Shown here: positions 59,954 through 64,000 of the stretch, in pieces
Numbering within the stretch: the stretch's first letter is position 1
Layout of the letters: each line of letters starts with the position of its first letter
From: Litomosoides sigmodontis
Taxonomy: Eukaryota; Nematoda; Chromadorea; Rhabditida; Onchocercidae
Reading direction: 5' to 3'
DNA: 64,000 nt
Assembly: GCA_963070105.1 (NCBI GenBank)
Contig: OY718804.1
Location: 6,223,317 to 6,287,316 of the forward strand
The notes under the pieces: generated by a model
Databases searched by the model: none
The model's input: the letters and a program-made list of their open reading frames with translations, nothing else
What the model was told of the DNA's origin: nothing
Made by a program: the position numbers and the translations under genes

Positions 59954-60500
59954 TAAAATTTTAAATACGTCTCAAATTATTCTATTTTAATCGCCTGATA
60001 ATTATCAGCTTAGTCTTTTCACTTCGTCTTCACTTCATAATTCTTTTCAACATTACGACCATTTGATCAGCAACCATTCAACAGCTCTTTTTTTCTGAAC
60101 AAATATTTTAATTAGAAGAAATGTTTATTTTTTCTTAACAATTTATCATCTGATCTTCAACTTGTCAGCGAATTCTGCAAGCATCTGAGCTAATCAAAAT
60201 GCATTCAGCGAGCACATTCAATTAGCACTATCGTTCAATTAGTTTTTCCAGCAATTAAATTTTATTATTTTAATAAATTTATAATAAAAATGAGAGAGTT
60301 TTTCATTCTCAACAAAACAGTACTGCCCACATGCATGCCCAGAAGTCACAAATCGGAACTATAAGAATAATTAGGATGATGACGTAGAACAGGCGCCGTT
60401 GTCAAGTGTCATTTAGAGATGATAATTCTGTCGTAAGCCTCAACGTTTTGAAACTGCCACTTTTACACGCTTAATAATTTGTGGTTTCAAAGGAAGAAAT

Positions 60501-60803
<303 letters not shown>

Positions 60804-61787
60804 TTAAAACATCCAAAGATTAATGGAGTGTTGAATTTGCTGAAACTTGCACCGTTAGCAACAAGTTTGCTGCATTCTTAAGATATTATTAAATAATTTT
60901 AATTTGACCGCTAATTAGAAGTTTGAAGTGCTATTGATAACGTCAGTAGTGGCATAACAGTGTTGCTAATAAGAAGAAAAAAGGATAGAAAGAGTGACGT
61001 CAACAACAACAACAAAGAACAGCGACAACAATGCTATTACTTTTTTGTCACTGTTTTTTTGCTTTGTTTATCAGCGATTTAAGTAAGAAAAGAATTGGCA
61101 CTTCCCTTACGCAATGCCACTACTTTTTTGTGGAGAAAAATGAAAAAGAGTGGAAATTATTGGCGGTAATGAGAAGCTAAAGCGCAATGGACGCGGATGA
61201 ATTCGCACTTTTGCATTTCATTTCATTTTATGCTATGGGACAAATGTTTGAGTTATAAATTTTTGAAAGTTCATCGTTATTTCATGTCCAACAAGTGATG
61301 GACACATCAAGCTAATTGCACTTCACCTTCCTCATGGACCGTCTGATGGAGAAGTTGCAGCCACCACACAATGCTAATGCTTTCAGTGATTGTTAGCTGA
61401 TGGTGGACGAGTTAGCTTGTTGAATATTTCTTTGAAAATTTCATAGAAGCAACGCGGGTGACTTCTGCGTTGTTTGAGCAATGTTAAGCTAATGTGCTAA
61501 ATTTAGGATGGAAAGGGATTTATTTAATCGTTTCGCATGCTTGCAACATTCAAATGAATGACGCGTTTATGATGAGATTGTTTAAAACTCAGAGAACAGG
61601 TGAGACGTAACTGTGCAGGCGAAACGAAACTTACCAAATTTAATTATTTACATTCATTTTCAGTAAATGGAACATTTAATAAGTTCGAGTATTGCGCGTT
61701 ACTTACTTTTCATTTGCACCATCCGAAACGAAAATACAACTGCATTCGCGTGGAAATTCAAACTTAACTTAATTCATTGAATTATCC

Positions 61788-61837
61788 ATAACTAGTGTGA
61801 TTCACTAATTAAGATAACTAGTGTAATTCACTAATTA
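61788..61837. repeat. Two tandem copies of a 26-bp unit with internal dyad
   Basis: ATAACTAGTGTRATTCACTA occurs twice, at 61788 and 61814. Each copy contains TAGTG and CACTA as inverted halves. Confidence 0.7.
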
Positions 61838-64000
61838 CAGTACACTTGATTACATCGAAGTTAATTCTAGCAGACTAAAGTACGCAGGAAGAAGCTGAGA
61901 AATTAATTGCTATTTCTTTTCACTTCCTAAATAAAATGATGAAAGAAGCGAGTGCAGAAAAGAGAAAATTGACTGTTTTACAGTAACATGAGGTTAGAGT
62001 GAGCACGTCGCTTACAAATTCAACTTTTATTCACTTGTTTTAATTACACTTTAACTCATATAATATGTAAATTCAGTAAGAACTCATAACCTTACGTCTT
62101 ATCCAATCATTCTACAGCACACTCTCTCCGACTCTGAAGGCAAATAAAAGAAATGTAAAAAATTTTCCAAAAAATAGCTACTCACATTTCCTTTCATCTC
62201 TCTCTCTCTCTCTATGAAAGTAATTAAACAATTCCAAATTATTAATTAATTTCAAGGATAGTCATAAATATGTGAGCAAATCAAAGTTTAAGCTTCAGTT
62301 TTTAATAATAAAAAAGTACAAACGTGTAGTGTAGGCGCTTCGTAGCATAGTAGCGTTTACTCTTTTTTTTGAAAATTTTCGAATGAAATGATTTAAAAGT
62401 AATAAAAGAGTTAAAGGAAATTCTCACAGTGAAACTATCTTTCCTTAATTTCACGAAGTACACTTTTTCTAGAAAAATTTTTCCTTTGAAATGAATTTAT
62501 ATGAAATGATTCGAATACAATAAAATTAGAATTAACCCCTTTGTAGCAATTAATACGGAAATTAGTAATATTAATTATGCATGAGCTTTTAGTGCTGTTT
62601 TCTAAAAAAGGACCTTATAATTATTGAGCTGAAAAATCAGCAGTGCTTACTGCAACTTTCAGATAGCGACTATCGTTAGCACTGATAATAGCATTGTGAT
62701 TGTTTCTGCAATTAAGGTTAGACGAACCAGCTTTACCTACCCGGTAATCTCATTATCTTTCTCAACTAAATATTTGTTAAGAATGTCCCATATTTGGATT
62801 TCAGATATAATCTTTTGCTTTAGCTTTTAGAAGTTTGCTTTCAAAATGTGATTGTTCAAATTTTTCTTAATTCTCAGATTTTGCAACATCCTTCATAGCT
62901 CATTTTCATAATTGAATTTTGATTAATACAGCCAAAAACAAATTTTAATTGAGATTTAAGTGTGCGAAACAATCTCACTATCGCTTACACATAGTCCTTC
63001 TCTTGCTAAAAATTGATTTTGCTAAACGTGAATGATAAAGCGATTTTTAAAACAAATATTAATCTGCAAATCGCTATACTAATGTCAGCTTTCAGACTAA
63101 TTTTTCATGCATTTTTGAATTTGCTGCTTATGAATTTTAAAAATTAATGAAGAAAGCAAATGGCAAATTAAGATTCATATTCAATACCCAGTTATTTACT
63201 TATTTAAAACGGTTTACACATCAAATGTTCGCCTCAAAAATCAAATTAATTTTTATAGTATGGAAGAGTAGTGAGAGCAAATATTAGCTAAGTGAATTTG
63301 AAAAAAATCATCCAAATTGGTTAAAGGCTAAGGCGGAAAAAACGAACGATGATGTATTGTCTCATAGGGCTGAATTAAACATATAATATACTACCTTTCA
63401 GTTATACCATTGCAGACACTGTCGATGATCATATATCATTGAGAGAGTTCATGGAGAGATGAGAGACTTGCAAGAGAGAGAGAGAGAGCGAGAGAAGAGA
63501 GTTAGTTGACTTGCACCATCTGATTCAGGAAAAAAAGTGATCAAATAATTCAAGATGGAGCAGAACGAACCACTTTATGAGTGATAGAATTTCATCAACA
63601 AAAAATTTTTTATCCTCCTAACGTCTAGAAGAAAATTTTAATAACGAAAGCAATTGAAATTTTTGAAAAGAAAAAATTAAATGGCATATTAACATTGGTG
63701 TTAATGAAAGAAACGATTAATGAGCCTATTTTAAGTAAGCGTACAGATATAAAAAAGTAAGTTGGTGCCTAAGTAATCACTTCCAATTTGCTTTCAGTTA
63801 AGGATATTTAAATTTGAATAAAGCATGCTAACCTAAACTTCAATTCAAGTTTCCTATTAAATATATTTTGAAAATTGTATTTTATTGCTTCATGGAATAT
63901 AACATGAAAAAAACACCTTTTCTTTTATGAATTCGACAATTGGCAAATTGAGCGATCGTAAAAATGTCCTCTCAAAATTCATTGGTTTCATAAACGATTT

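Overview
This is nuclear DNA of a nematode. The window is AT-rich (about two thirds A+T by eye) with intron-rich genes, mostly TTTTCAG/TTTTAG 3' splice sites, and proteins that align closely, from memory, with Caenorhabditis LIT-1, CKK-1, NHR-6 (NR4A) and ORC-1. Two genes have an AG acceptor just before or at the start ATG, as expected for spliced-leader trans-splicing. Introns of several hundred bases and long gene-poor stretches suggest a parasitic or otherwise large-genome nematode rather than Caenorhabditis; I cannot name the species.

Layout. 266-5413 (+): 3' eleven exons of a Nemo-like MAP kinase (lit-1); its 5' end lies outside the window. 12652-16761 (+): Ca2+/calmodulin-dependent kinase kinase (ckk-1). 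16762-34833: about 18 kb without a convincing gene, holding microsatellites, hairpins and possibly the distal 5' part of the next gene. 34834-40102 (+): NR4A/Nurr1-type nuclear receptor (nhr-6). 42395-42465 (-): tRNA-Thr(AGT). 43700-48277 (+): origin recognition complex subunit 1 (orc-1), apparently complete. 53718-56200 (+): classical non-receptor protein tyrosine phosphatase, 5' end not found. 57628-59944 (-): apparently complete globin-domain protein with Ser-rich N-terminal and Gln/Ser-rich C-terminal tails, convergent with the phosphatase. 59945-64000: gene-less, with a ~300 bp (TTTA)n array.

The exon models were assembled by hand: phases match at every junction and the totals are multiples of three. 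Two kinases (NLK in Wnt/MAPK signalling, CaMKK in Ca2+ signalling) and an NR4A receptor are neighbours, but nothing suggests they are co-regulated or in an operon; the long spacers argue against operons.

The most interesting observations are: a transposase C-terminal relic of the IS630/Tc1 superfamily, resembling the bacterial IS630 branch, inside a lit-1 intron; two lit-1 introns ending in the same unusual AAATTGAAG|G acceptor, with further non-YAG acceptors in orc-1 and ckk-1 and a GC donor in ckk-1; two short introns (orc-1, nhr-6) that are multiples of three and fully open, so retention would insert residues without a frameshift; and an unassigned GC-rich open segment at 9152-9337 that looks like coding sequence. 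I found no CRISPR array, no complete mobile element and no novel multi-gene system.
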